A stretch of 41,458 bases of DNA, taken from an uncultured Enterococcus sp. Lineage in GTDB: Bacteria > Bacillota > Bacilli > Lactobacillales > Enterococcaceae. Below, piece by piece: positions 32,052 through 39,761 of the stretch; position 1 is the first letter of the stretch, and each line of letters starts with the position of its first letter. The position numbers and the translations under genes are program-made. The notes under the pieces are model-generated. The model worked only from the letters and a program-made list of their open reading frames with translations. It did no database searches and was not told the DNA's origin. The stretch covers positions 1-41,458 of the forward strand of contig CAMJVA010000001.1 in NCBI GenBank assembly GCA_946409145.1, in the 5' to 3' direction.

Positions 32052-32130
32052 AGGGCTTTCAGTAGTGAGTTAGAAAGAAAAAATTTATAATGAGTAAGAT
32101 AAAGAATAAAAAAGGAGTGAATAGTCGGAA

Positions 32131-33069
32131 ATGGAAAAAAAGAAAAACAACGGCATGATGGCGGTGTTTGCTGCCTTAGGGGCAAATATTTTAGTAGCCA
32201 TTAGTAAATTTATAGGTTATTTGTTAAGTGGTAGTGCAGCAATGTTAAATGAATCCATTCACAGTGTGGTAGATTGCAGCAATCAAGCACTTTTATTAGT
32301 GGGAGACAAACGGGCCAATCTTGGACAAAGTCAGTTACACCAATTTGGTGAAGGACGGGCGAAGTATTTTTTTAGTACTATTGTAGCCACTATGCTCTTT
32401 TTTGGTGGTGGCGCTCTTGGGGTAATGGAAGCTATGGAAAAGCTTTTTCATCCAGCTCATGAAGTGAACAATCAATGGTTAGTCATTATTATTTTACTAT
32501 TTGGCTTAGTGGTAGAAGGAAGCTCATTACGCATTGCTCTTAAAGAAATTCACCATTTGAATACGGAAAAATTACCTTTATTCAAATTTTTACGAGAAAG
32601 TCGTCATAGTGAAATTTTGATTATTTTTACGGAAGATTTTTGTGCAGTTATTGGGTTATTGCTAGCTTTAGTGGGAACATTTTTAACCATGGCAACAGGT
32701 AATGGCGTGTTTGATGCTTTAAGTGGTTTATTAATTGGTCTGTTATTAATATTTGCGGCTATTTTTTTAGCGCGGGAATTTTATAGTCTTATTATTGGGG
32801 AAAGTGTTACCGCAGGAGACTTAGAAAAAATTTCTCAAGCTTTCAAGCGTCCTGACGTGGATCATCTTTTAGATTTAAAAACATTACATTTATCAGCAGA
32901 TGAAATTATGATTGCGGCTAAAGTAGACATTCAAGGAGAAAAAGAAGAAGTAGCCTACTCCATTGTTAACGAGATTGAAGCGAATATTCGTGGGAGTTTG
33001 CCTGATAAAAAAGCGTATATTTACATTGAAGTAGATGAATATCAATCTAATTACCAAAAGCATCATTAA
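32131..33069 (+). CDS. cation diffusion facilitator (CDF) family transporter
   Basis: 312 aa membrane antiporter that exports a divalent metal in exchange for protons. About six helices occupy residues 8-220 and a soluble C-terminal domain the remainder. The second helix carries His44 and Asp48 (SIHSVVD), the HxxxD metal site of zinc-type CDF proteins. The fifth-helix site reads TEDFCAVIG, Glu-Asp in place of the usual HxxxD, so the metal site is atypical and closer to the SLC30A9-like subgroup. GEGRAKYFF follows the second helix as is usual. The metal (Zn, Mn or another) is not determined. The ATG is behind AAAGGAGTG. Confidence 0.88.
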   Translation: MEKKKNNGMMAVFAALGANILVAISKFIGYLLSGSAAMLNESIHSVVDCSNQALLLVGDKRANLGQSQLHQFGEGRAKYFFSTIVATMLFFGGGALGVMEAMEKLFHPAHEVNNQWLVIIILLFGLVVEGSSLRIALKEIHHLNTEKLPLFKFLRESRHSEILIIFTEDFCAVIGLLLALVGTFLTMATGNGVFDALSGLLIGLLLIFAAIFLAREFYSLIIGESVTAGDLEKISQAFKRPDVDHLLDLKTLHLSADEIMIAAKVDIQGEKEEVAYSIVNEIEANIRGSLPDKKAYIYIEVDEYQSNYQKHH

Positions 33070-33177
33070 TTTTACGGAAAAATTATCTTTAGTCTAATTA
33101 AGATAAACTACTCTCGTCAAAAAATCATTTCTGAGTAAAAGATGTCTTTAAAAAATAGCCGCACTTTTTTTCTCGTC

Positions 33178-33186
33178 TGTTATAAT
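33178..33186 (+). promoter_or_regulatory. extended -10 promoter of the LacI-family gene
   Basis: TGT followed by a perfect TATAAT (TGnTATAAT), with no clear -35. The leader to the TTG start is about 25 bases. A TTATCTT/AAGATAA inverted repeat lies farther upstream (33083-33106) with no T tract. Confidence 0.65.
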
Positions 33187-33217
33187 AAACTAAAAGACAG
33201 AGAAAGGGCGTTTTAAT

Positions 33218-34177
33218 TTGGCAACTTTACAAGATGTGGCAAAATTAGCTAATGTTTCTAAAATGACGGTTTCCAGAGTCATTAACCACCCGGAACAAGT
33301 GACCGATGAATTACAAAAATTAGTTTATGCAGCGATGAAGGAATTAAATTATCAGCCAAATATTGCCGCAAAAGCCTTAGTGAATAATCGAAGTCAAATT
33401 ATCAAATTATTTATTTTAGAAGAAATTGACACTACTGAACCTTATTATATGTATTTACTTTTAGGAATTGCTAAAACCTTAGAAAAAGCTCACTATGCCC
33501 TTCAAGTAGTCACTGATCCTTTAGTGGATTTTGGCAGTTGTGATGGATATATTATTACCGGATTTCGCAAAGAAGATTTTTCTTGGGTAAAAGAATTGGA
33601 AAAACCCGTGGTGTTATTTGGGGAAAATGAACAAGGACTTGATTTTGTAGACAGTAATAATAATTATGGAACCGTCATGGCGACAAATTACGCCATTGAG
33701 TGTGGCTATGAACATTTAATTTATGTAGGAATTGATGTGAAAGAAGCTTTTGAAATGTCCCGGGAACTTGGATATCAAGAGGTCATGGGAACTTTGGAAA
33801 AAGAAGAAAAGATTATTCGTTTTCCTAATCGTTCGACCATTACTGAAAAATATGTTAAAGAAAATTGGGATAAATTTTTGCCTAATACTTGTTTTATTTG
33901 TAGCTCCGACCGTTTAGCTTTAGGCCTTGAACGAGGTATTTTAGCCATGGGAGGGAGTATTCCTAATGACTTTGGAATTATTGGTTTTGATGGGGTCTTT
34001 TTAGATCAAGTTTCTTCTCCTAAATTAACGACCTTAAAGCAACCGGTGGCAAAAATGGGGGAAGTAGTGGGAGAAATGTTAGTGAAAAAAATTGAGAGTA
34101 ATGGAAAATCTCAAGGATTTAGACGTTTTTTACCTCAATTAATTAAAAGAGAATCCACTAGATTAAAAAACCGCTGA
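33218..34177 (+). CDS. malR: LacI-family transcriptional regulator, probably MalR
   Basis: 319 aa. An N-terminal LacI-type helix-turn-helix and hinge (ATLQDVAKLANVSKMTVSRV then PNIAAKAL) precede a periplasmic-binding-like sensor domain (ending near IIGFDGVFLDQVSSPKLTTL). The start is TTG, giving the standard MATLQDVA N-terminus. Its location beside a GH13 enzyme, a sugar ABC transporter and maltose phosphorylase suggests it controls maltodextrin use. Matching palindromes lie upstream of those genes. The stop codon sits in the stem of a shared terminator. Confidence 0.85.
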   Translation: MATLQDVAKLANVSKMTVSRVINHPEQVTDELQKLVYAAMKELNYQPNIAAKALVNNRSQIIKLFILEEIDTTEPYYMYLLLGIAKTLEKAHYALQVVTDPLVDFGSCDGYIITGFRKEDFSWVKELEKPVVLFGENEQGLDFVDSNNNYGTVMATNYAIECGYEHLIYVGIDVKEAFEMSRELGYQEVMGTLEKEEKIIRFPNRSTITEKYVKENWDKFLPNTCFICSSDRLALGLERGILAMGGSIPNDFGIIGFDGVFLDQVSSPKLTTLKQPVAKMGEVVGEMLVKKIESNGKSQGFRRFLPQLIKRESTRLKNR

Positions 34178-34198
34178 GAAAATTTTCTCAGCGGTTTT
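34167..34198. terminator. bidirectional terminator between malR and the small membrane protein
   Basis: A perfect 32-base palindrome (AAAACCGCTGAGAAAA and its complement). Its ends supply A and T tracts for both directions. The malR stop (34175-34177) lies in the left arm, and the stop of the minus-strand gene (34188-34190) in the right arm. Confidence 0.9.
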
Positions 34199-34388
34199 GA
34201 AATGAAAAGAAATATAGGAAAAAAGGCGCAATCACGGAAAAAATAAGATAGGCTAAAGAAATAATCAACGCCCAAAGACGCATTTTCTTTTTGGGAATAA
34301 GGGTTTCAGGAACAAGGTAAACTAGGGAAAAAACAATGGCAAAGAAGAAAAAAGTTTTTCCTTGAAAAAGCAAGCTAATAAAACTCAT
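34188..34388 (-). CDS. small two-helix membrane protein of unknown function
   Basis: 66 aa with two hydrophobic segments, about residues 12-27 and 38-60, separated by the basic turn PKKKMR. Phe makes up an unusually large share. AGGAGG lies six bases before the ATG, excellent spacing, so I consider it real despite its size. It converges on malR and shares its terminator. I do not recognise the family. Confidence 0.7.
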   Translation of the reverse strand: MSFISLLFQGKTFFFFAIVFSLVYLVPETLIPKKKMRLWALIISLAYLIFSVIAPFFLYFFSFQNR

Positions 34389-34453
34389 AGGAGACCTCCT
34401 GAGATATTTAAAATCAGCATATCATAATCAAAAAACTTATGAAAGAGAAATCT

Positions 34454-34467
34454 TGTTATCGCTAACA
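34454..34467 (+). promoter_or_regulatory. LacI/CcpA-type operator upstream of the GH13 gene
   Basis: TGTTATCGCTAACA is a near-perfect palindrome around a central CG and fits the LacI-family pattern TGWNANCGNTNWCA, which includes cre sites. Its centre lies about 64 bases upstream of the predicted transcription start, ahead of the -35 rather than over the promoter. Confidence 0.7.
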
Positions 34468-34489
34468 CTTTAAAAAAGTCTTTTAAGAG

Positions 34490-34518
34490 ATGAAATTTTT
34501 AAATGAACAGGTCATAAT
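34490..34518 (+). promoter_or_regulatory. promoter of the GH13 gene
   Basis: ATGAAA (34490-34495), a 17-base spacer, then CATAAT (34513-34518): four and five of six matches. The weak -35 would suit a promoter helped by a regulator at the operator 22 bases upstream. Confidence 0.6.
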
Positions 34519-34546
34519 AAAGGAAACGGATTCAAGGAGGAATATT

Positions 34547-36319
34547 ATGCAAACAGCTGCTCTTTATCATCGCCCTGACTCAGAATTTGCTTATTTATAC
34601 ACGAAAGATAGAATGCGTCTTCGCTTAAAAACAGCTAAAGATGATGTAGCAAAGGTCTCTTTAATTAAAGGAGATCCTTATGATTTTAATGAAACAAAAT
34701 GGTACTTAGATCAACTCCCTATGAAAAAAACTTTATCAACTAAAACCCATGATTTTTGGGAAATTGAAGTGGAAAGTGTTACTCGTCGTCTTCAGTATGG
34801 TTTTTATTTATTAGGGGAAGATGGACTAAGTGCTTTTTATGGGGATCAAGGTTTATTTCCTTATGAAGAAGAATTTTTAAGTGTGCCCAATTATTATTTT
34901 CGTATGCCTTATTTTCAAGAAATTGATCGTTTTAAAGCTCCAAGTTGGGTGAAAGATACAGTATGGTATCAAATTTTTCCAGAAAGATTTGCTAATGGAG
35001 ATAAAACAAATGATCCAAAAGGAACGCTACCTTGGGGAAGTAAAGCTCCAGACCGGGAGGATTTTTTTGGTGGAGATTTAAAGGGAATTATTGATCATTT
35101 AGATTATCTTGAAGATTTAGGGATTACGGGTATTTATTTGTGTCCAATTTTTAAAGCCCACTCTAACCACAAATACGATACCATTGATTATTTAGAAATT
35201 GATCCTAGTTTTGGAGATAAAAAAACTTTTAAAAAATTAGTAGATTTGTGTCACGAAAAAGGGATTAAAGTCATGCTTGATGCAGTATTTAATCATATAG
35301 GTGACACATCTCCACAGTGGCAAGACGTGATTAAAAATGGTGAAAAATCAAAATACGTGGACTGGTTTCACATTCATAGTTTTCCAGTGGACACTTATGT
35401 CATGGTAGGAGAAGAAACTGCCGCTCATTTAACCTATGATACCTTTTCCTATACTCCTCATATGCCAAAATTAAACACCGCTAATCCTGAAGTACAAGAT
35501 TATTTATTAAACATTGCCACTTATTGGGTGAAAGAATTTCATATTGATGGTTGGCGCTTAGATGTGGCCAATGAAGTGGATCATCATTTTTGGAAATTGT
35601 TTCGAAGAGAAATTGAAAAAATTAATCCTGAAGTGTATATTTTAGGGGAAATTTGGCACTCTTCACAAGCTTGGCTTTCAGGAGATGAGTTCCATGGGGT
35701 AATGAACTATGCCTTTACAGATGCCATGAAAGATTATTTTATTAAAAGACGGATTACTCCTAGTAAAATGGTTTCTGGGATGAATGAGCAACAAATGCTT
35801 TACAAAGACCAAACGAATGAAGTGACGTTTAATTTACTCGACTCCCACGATACAGCGCGTATTTTAACTTTGGCTCAGGAAGATAAAGATTTAACCTGTG
35901 CCACTTTAACCTTTATGTTTTTACAAAAAGGCGCTCCCTGTCTTTATTATGGAACAGAAATTGGCATGACAGGTCTAGATGATCCTGATTGTCGTAAATG
36001 TATGATTTGGGAAAAAGATCAACAAGATACTCAAATGCTTGATTTTACGAAAAAATTAATTGCCTTTAAAAAAGAGAATAATGATATTTTAAGTACAGGA
36101 GAAACGATTTGGGAAAAAGTATCTGATGAAACCAATCAAATTATTTTAAAACGCCAAGAAAAAAATGCGCAGATTACTGCTTATTTTAACGAAGGAGAAA
36201 GTGATTTTATCATTGATACTCGTGGTAAATTACTATTAAGCCAAAATGCTTTCCAAGAAGAAAATACCTTTACTTTAAAACGTCACGGTTTTGTAATTGT
36301 AAGAGAAAAGACTGAATAA
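34547..36319 (+). CDS. nplT: neopullulanase / maltodextrin-hydrolysing GH13 enzyme
   Basis: 590 aa cytoplasmic alpha-glucan hydrolase, no signal peptide. An N-terminal beta domain of about 120 residues (CBM34-like, usual in neopullulanases and cyclomaltodextrinases) precedes the catalytic barrel starting near VWYQIFPERFANGD. Conserved regions are LDAVFNH, GWRLDVANEVDH with nucleophile Asp339, LGEIWH with acid/base Glu368, and LLDSHDT with Asp435. A frame extension to 34490 is rejected: AAGGAGG at 34534-34540 points to the ATG at 34547, and 34490 is the promoter -35. Probable role: splitting imported maltodextrins or cyclodextrins. Exact specificity is not determined. Confidence 0.88.
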   Translation: MQTAALYHRPDSEFAYLYTKDRMRLRLKTAKDDVAKVSLIKGDPYDFNETKWYLDQLPMKKTLSTKTHDFWEIEVESVTRRLQYGFYLLGEDGLSAFYGDQGLFPYEEEFLSVPNYYFRMPYFQEIDRFKAPSWVKDTVWYQIFPERFANGDKTNDPKGTLPWGSKAPDREDFFGGDLKGIIDHLDYLEDLGITGIYLCPIFKAHSNHKYDTIDYLEIDPSFGDKKTFKKLVDLCHEKGIKVMLDAVFNHIGDTSPQWQDVIKNGEKSKYVDWFHIHSFPVDTYVMVGEETAAHLTYDTFSYTPHMPKLNTANPEVQDYLLNIATYWVKEFHIDGWRLDVANEVDHHFWKLFRREIEKINPEVYILGEIWHSSQAWLSGDEFHGVMNYAFTDAMKDYFIKRRITPSKMVSGMNEQQMLYKDQTNEVTFNLLDSHDTARILTLAQEDKDLTCATLTFMFLQKGAPCLYYGTEIGMTGLDDPDCRKCMIWEKDQQDTQMLDFTKKLIAFKKENNDILSTGETIWEKVSDETNQIILKRQEKNAQITAYFNEGESDFIIDTRGKLLLSQNAFQEENTFTLKRHGFVIVREKTE

Positions 36320-36370
36320 AAAAATTCCTAGACCTTAGAAAAGAAATTTTCTAGAGTCTAGGAATTTTTT
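36319..36370. terminator. bidirectional terminator between nplT and malG
   Basis: Outer 14 bp stem (36319-36332 with 36357-36370) with an inner TAGAAAA/TTTTCTA stem, and A and T tracts on the outside. It ends both convergent transcripts. The nplT stop codon's last base starts the left arm. Confidence 0.92.
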
Positions 36371-36378
36371 GTTTTAAA

Positions 36379-37218
36379 TTAACCTTTAACAGCGCCAGCA
36401 GCAATACCTTTAATAATGTATTTTTGACACGTTAAGTAAAAGACAATAATTGGAATAATTGAAACCACTAACATGGCCATTAATGCGCCCATTTCTCGTC
36501 CACCGTAAGAGCCGGTTAATACAGATTGCACAGCAATGGGAATGGGTTTATAGTCACTATTTAAAACTAAAAGTGGGAGAAGGTAGTCATTCCAAATCCA
36601 CATGGTATTTAAAATAGCCACAGTAATCGCAGTAGGTCTAATCATTGGGAAGACCACAATGAAAAATGTTTGCAATGGATTACACCCATCAATCATCGCT
36701 GATTCTTCAATTTCCACAGGGACGCTTTTAATAAAACCTACAAACATGAAAACAGAAAGTCCTGAACCAAATCCCAGATAAATTAAAATAATACCAATGG
36801 GGTTTCCTAAAGACATCATGTCAGAAATTTTACTCATGGGAAACATAACCATTTGGAAAGGAACAATCATACTAAAAACGAATAAATAATATAAAACAGC
36901 GGTAAATTTATTTTTAACCCGGGCAATATACCAAGCGGTCATAGGTGTAAAAATAATAATCACAGCAACAGAGAAAATAGTAATAAAAAGGGAGTAAGCA
37001 ATGGAGCTAATAAAATTGGTTTTAACAATTCCGTTTAAGTAATTTTGCACGCCTACAAAAGATTCACTATTAATAAAGGCAAAAGGATCAGAAGAAATAT
37101 ATAATTTCCCTTTAAAACTATTTAATAAAATGACAAAAACGGGAAACAAGAACAAAATAGCCGCGGCAACTAATAATACTAAAATCAGTAGTCTTGGACC
37201 TTTTTTTATTTTTTCCAT
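36379..37218 (-). CDS. malG: sugar ABC transporter permease, MalG type
   Basis: 279 aa CUT1-family permease with about six membrane helices. The ATPase-docking EAA loop reads EESAMIDGCNPLQTFFIVVF. The C-terminus ending in GIAAGAVKG is the MalG hallmark that reaches the partner interface. Its ATG overlaps the malF stop by one base (TAATG), with AGAGGTGG as ribosome binding site. No transporter ATPase is encoded here, so a shared MsmK/MsmX-type ATPase elsewhere is presumed. Confidence 0.92.
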   Translation of the reverse strand: MEKIKKGPRLLILVLLVAAAILFLFPVFVILLNSFKGKLYISSDPFAFINSESFVGVQNYLNGIVKTNFISSIAYSLFITIFSVAVIIIFTPMTAWYIARVKNKFTAVLYYLFVFSMIVPFQMVMFPMSKISDMMSLGNPIGIILIYLGFGSGLSVFMFVGFIKSVPVEIEESAMIDGCNPLQTFFIVVFPMIRPTAITVAILNTMWIWNDYLLPLLVLNSDYKPIPIAVQSVLTGSYGGREMGALMAMLVVSIIPIIVFYLTCQKYIIKGIAAGAVKG

Positions 37219-38063
37219 TAATTTTCCACCTCTTTACTTCTTGTGGCTCTAAGTTGAATAAAGGCAACAATCGCCACCATTAAAAAGAAAATAACGGCTT
37301 TGGCTTGTCCCACACCTTCATATCCCAAGCGGCCATAAAAGGTGTTGTAAATATCTAAGGCTAACATGGTTGTTTGTTTACCAGGAGAGCCGCCAGTTAA
37401 GGCTAAGTTTTGGTCAAATAATTTGAAAGAATTGGTAATGGTTAAGAAAGTACAAATAGTTACAGAAGGCATAATGTTTGGCACCACAATCCGTGTTAAA
37501 GTTTGGAAATTTGTAGCCCCATCAATAGCTGCTGCTTCTCTTAAATCTTCGGAAACATTTTGAATTCCAGCAATATAAATAATCATCATATAACCGATCA
37601 TTTGCCAATTCATAAGGACAATTAATCCCCAAAAACCATATTTAGCGTCTACGGTGATATCCACTCCAGCACTGGATAAAATCGCATTAATAATAATTTG
37701 CCAAATATAACCAAGAACAATTCCGCCAATTAAGTTAGGCATGAAAAAGACGGTTCTGAAAAGATTGCTTCCTTTTAATCCTCTGGTTAATAAAACTGCC
37801 AAAATAAAGGCAATTAAATTAATGGTTACCACAGAAACCACTGTAATTTTCAAAGTAAACAAAAGGGCATTAACAAAATCTTTATCACTAAAGATTTTTG
37901 CATAGTTACTAAGACCTACCCACTTTGCATCAGTGACGGTGGTAAATTTACAAAAGGATAAATAGATACCCATGAAAAAGGGAACAATAAAAGCAATAAT
38001 AAAGGCAATTAAGGTTGGTAAGACAAATACCGGAAACCATTTTTTTATTGTTTTTGATAACAT
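37218..38063 (-). CDS. malF: sugar ABC transporter permease, MalF type
   Basis: 281 aa CUT1 permease with about six helices. The EAA loop reads REAAAIDGATNFQTLTRIVV. The frame is open up to a GTG at 38114, but that would translate through a strong hairpin (38089-38127). The ATG at 38063 gives a normal N-terminus (LSKTIKKWFPVFVLP), although the ribosome binding site (AGTGGGA) is weak. It follows malE by 73 bases. Confidence 0.9.
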   Translation of the reverse strand: MLSKTIKKWFPVFVLPTLIAFIIAFIVPFFMGIYLSFCKFTTVTDAKWVGLSNYAKIFSDKDFVNALLFTLKITVVSVVTINLIAFILAVLLTRGLKGSNLFRTVFFMPNLIGGIVLGYIWQIIINAILSSAGVDITVDAKYGFWGLIVLMNWQMIGYMMIIYIAGIQNVSEDLREAAAIDGATNFQTLTRIVVPNIMPSVTICTFLTITNSFKLFDQNLALTGGSPGKQTTMLALDIYNTFYGRLGYEGVGQAKAVIFFLMVAIVAFIQLRATRSKEVEN

Positions 38064-38088
38064 AATAATCCCACTTTCATTAACATGA

Positions 38089-38127
38089 AGCTCTGTAAGA
38101 AATGAAGCGATCACTTCTTACAGAGCT
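38089..38127 (-). other. intercistronic hairpin between malE and malF
   Basis: 13 bp perfect stem (AGCTCTGTAAGAA with TTCTTACAGAGCT) and a 13-base loop, located between the malE stop and malF start. On the minus strand it is not followed by a T tract, so it is more likely a 3'-end stabilizer or partial terminator that lets malE be expressed above malF and malG. Confidence 0.75.
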
Positions 38128-38136
38128 AGAAAAGTT

Positions 38137-39501
38137 TTATTCGCTAACTGTATTTTTGTATTCTGAAGCCCAATCCTTAACGGTATTTTTAACGACTTCA
38201 TCCCATTTCATGGAACCTTGAGCATATTGTAATAAGTTTGCTCCAAAGTTGTCTTTGAAATATTGGCTAGGGTAAGAAGTGAAGGCCCAAGGAACACTGT
38301 TTACTTTTTCGTTGGAATCCCAGTCCATAACAGATTTTCCTAAAGGATCACTCGGTCTTTCTTCATCGGAGAAAGTGTCAAATGGAGCAATGAATCCAAG
38401 ATCGTCAATGACATGTTTTTTACCTTCATCAGAAGTGTATAACCAAGTTAGGAAATCTAAAGAAGCTTTTTGATCTTCTTTTGAAGCTTTAGAGTTAATG
38501 CAGAAGAAGTTTTCTGTTCCAATACATAAACCTTGAGTGTCATCTTCAGGCATTCCAGTGTAAAGAGGTAAGAAACCAATATTTTCAGATTTTACTACGT
38601 TACCATCTTCAGCAGAAATTTGACTCCAAGCCCAGTTACCATTTTGCACCATTGCTGAATGACCTAAGGCAAATTCAGACATGGAATCATTAACAGTTTT
38701 AGAACCTAACATTCCTTTTTCAGTAGTGGAATTATTTAAGTATAAGTCAAATAAGTTTTTGAAGTTGTCTGAGTAAGTGAATTTAATTTCACTCGTTTGT
38801 TTGTTATCGTTCCAGTCAATATCGTCTGCTTTAAATTCATAGTAGAAAGGAACGTTAGATAAGTGAGTTTGCCAGCGCCAATCTTCTCCAGAAGCTAAAG
38901 AAGTGCTTGAGAAAACTCCTTCAATTCCTAAATCATCTTTTTTAGCTGTCATATCTTCAGTAACTTTTTTCAATGTATCAAAGTTAGTGATTTCATCAAT
39001 GGATTTCACTACGGCTCCGTCCATGTCGAAATATTTTTGCATAATTTCAAGATTGTAAACAATGCCGTATCCTTCAATAGCTAAAGGAATACCGTAAACT
39101 CCGTCTCCATCTTTAATGGCAATGCTTTGATCGTTTAGATGACCATATAATTCAGAGTCGGCTAAATCTAAAGTGTAATCTTTCCAAGTGTTATAACCGT
39201 TTTGTCCGTTAATTTGGAAAATAGTTGGGGCATCACTTTTAGCCATTTCACTTTTCAGCTGAGTTTCATATTCACCAGCAGCGGCTGTGACAACTTTAAC
39301 CTTCACATCATTTTCTTTTTCATATTCTTTAGCAATTTTCTTATAAGCCTCTTCTTGTTCTGGCTTAAAGTTCATGAAGTAAATTTGCCCGTCTTCACTT
39401 TTTCCACCTGAAGAATTATCTGATTTGCTTCCACATGCTGCTAGTCCAGTTGCTACTCCTGCTAGCATTAACATTGATAAAATCTTTTTATTTGTTTTCA
39501 T
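38137..39501 (-). CDS. malE: sugar ABC transporter substrate-binding lipoprotein, MalE type
   Basis: 454 aa extracellular solute-binding protein (family 1). A signal peptide with lipobox LAAC is lipidated at Cys23. Segments such as YGIPLAIEGYGIVYN, LASGEDWRW and GLCIGTENFFCINSKAS are typical of Firmicute alpha-glucoside binders. The ATG at 39501 follows GAGGAGG, while the open frame's TTG at 39516 lies inside that site and is rejected. The substrate (maltose/maltodextrin) is inferred from neighbours. Confidence 0.88.
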   Translation of the reverse strand: MKTNKKILSMLMLAGVATGLAACGSKSDNSSGGKSEDGQIYFMNFKPEQEEAYKKIAKEYEKENDVKVKVVTAAAGEYETQLKSEMAKSDAPTIFQINGQNGYNTWKDYTLDLADSELYGHLNDQSIAIKDGDGVYGIPLAIEGYGIVYNLEIMQKYFDMDGAVVKSIDEITNFDTLKKVTEDMTAKKDDLGIEGVFSSTSLASGEDWRWQTHLSNVPFYYEFKADDIDWNDNKQTSEIKFTYSDNFKNLFDLYLNNSTTEKGMLGSKTVNDSMSEFALGHSAMVQNGNWAWSQISAEDGNVVKSENIGFLPLYTGMPEDDTQGLCIGTENFFCINSKASKEDQKASLDFLTWLYTSDEGKKHVIDDLGFIAPFDTFSDEERPSDPLGKSVMDWDSNEKVNSVPWAFTSYPSQYFKDNFGANLLQYAQGSMKWDEVVKNTVKDWASEYKNTVSE

Positions 39502-39544
39502 GTTGCTCCTCCTCAAACTGAATTATGTTGCTGGTGATATTACC

Positions 39545-39559
39545 AGTTAACGCTTTCAA
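39545..39559 (-). promoter_or_regulatory. cre site over the malE -10 region
   Basis: On the minus strand TTGAAAGCGTTAACT matches the cre consensus WTGNAANCGNWNNCW at every fixed position. It overlaps the downstream edge of the malE -10 and the likely transcription start, the place where CcpA represses. A CTGGTGATATTACCAG dyad lies just downstream at 39531-39546. Confidence 0.75.
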
Positions 39560-39586
39560 ATTATCATAGCTTTTTAATAATTTCAA
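39558..39586 (-). promoter_or_regulatory. malEFG promoter
   Basis: Minus strand TTGAAA (39581-39586), a 17-base spacer ending TGA, then TAATTT (39558-39563), so the -10 is of extended form. The predicted start is near 39551 and the leader about 50 bases. Confidence 0.7.
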
Positions 39587-39598
39587 GGGATAATAAAC

Positions 39599-39612
39599 TG
39601 TTACCGGTATCA
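39599..39612. promoter_or_regulatory. LacI-family operator shared by malE and malP
   Basis: TGTTACCGGTATCA, a palindrome with one mismatched pair, fits TGWNANCGNTNWCA. It lies exactly 12 bases from the -35 of the malE promoter on one side and 12 from the -35 of the malP promoter on the other. A weaker related sequence (AGTAACCGATTGCA, 39616-39629) overlaps the malP -35. Confidence 0.7.
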
Positions 39613-39624
39613 AAAAGTAACCGA

Positions 39625-39653
39625 TTGCAATTATTAATTTATCAAGTCATAAT
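39625..39653 (+). promoter_or_regulatory. malP promoter
   Basis: TTGCAA (39625-39630), a 17-base spacer, CATAAT (39648-39653): four or five matches per hexamer with ideal spacing. The leader to the ATG would be about 100 bases. A TATATT at 39726-39731 is an alternative with no supporting -35. Confidence 0.65.
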
Positions 39654-39761
39654 GGAGGCGCAAGAAGGAGAAAGTGTCAGAAAAAGTGTGCACTTTAAAA
39701 ATTCACTCTTCTTTAAGTCACTCGCTATATTAAAAATCTTTAATGAAAAGGAGTTTTTAAC

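Noticed and set aside
33083..33106. Terminator of the CDF transporter gene
   Set aside because: The inverted repeat TTATCTT/AAGATAA is AT-rich and lacks a following T tract. No convincing terminator exists in 33070-33217.
38064..38114. Extended MalF N-terminus from the GTG at 38114
   Set aside because: Translation would cross the strong hairpin at 38089-38127 and adds residues not expected at a MalF start.
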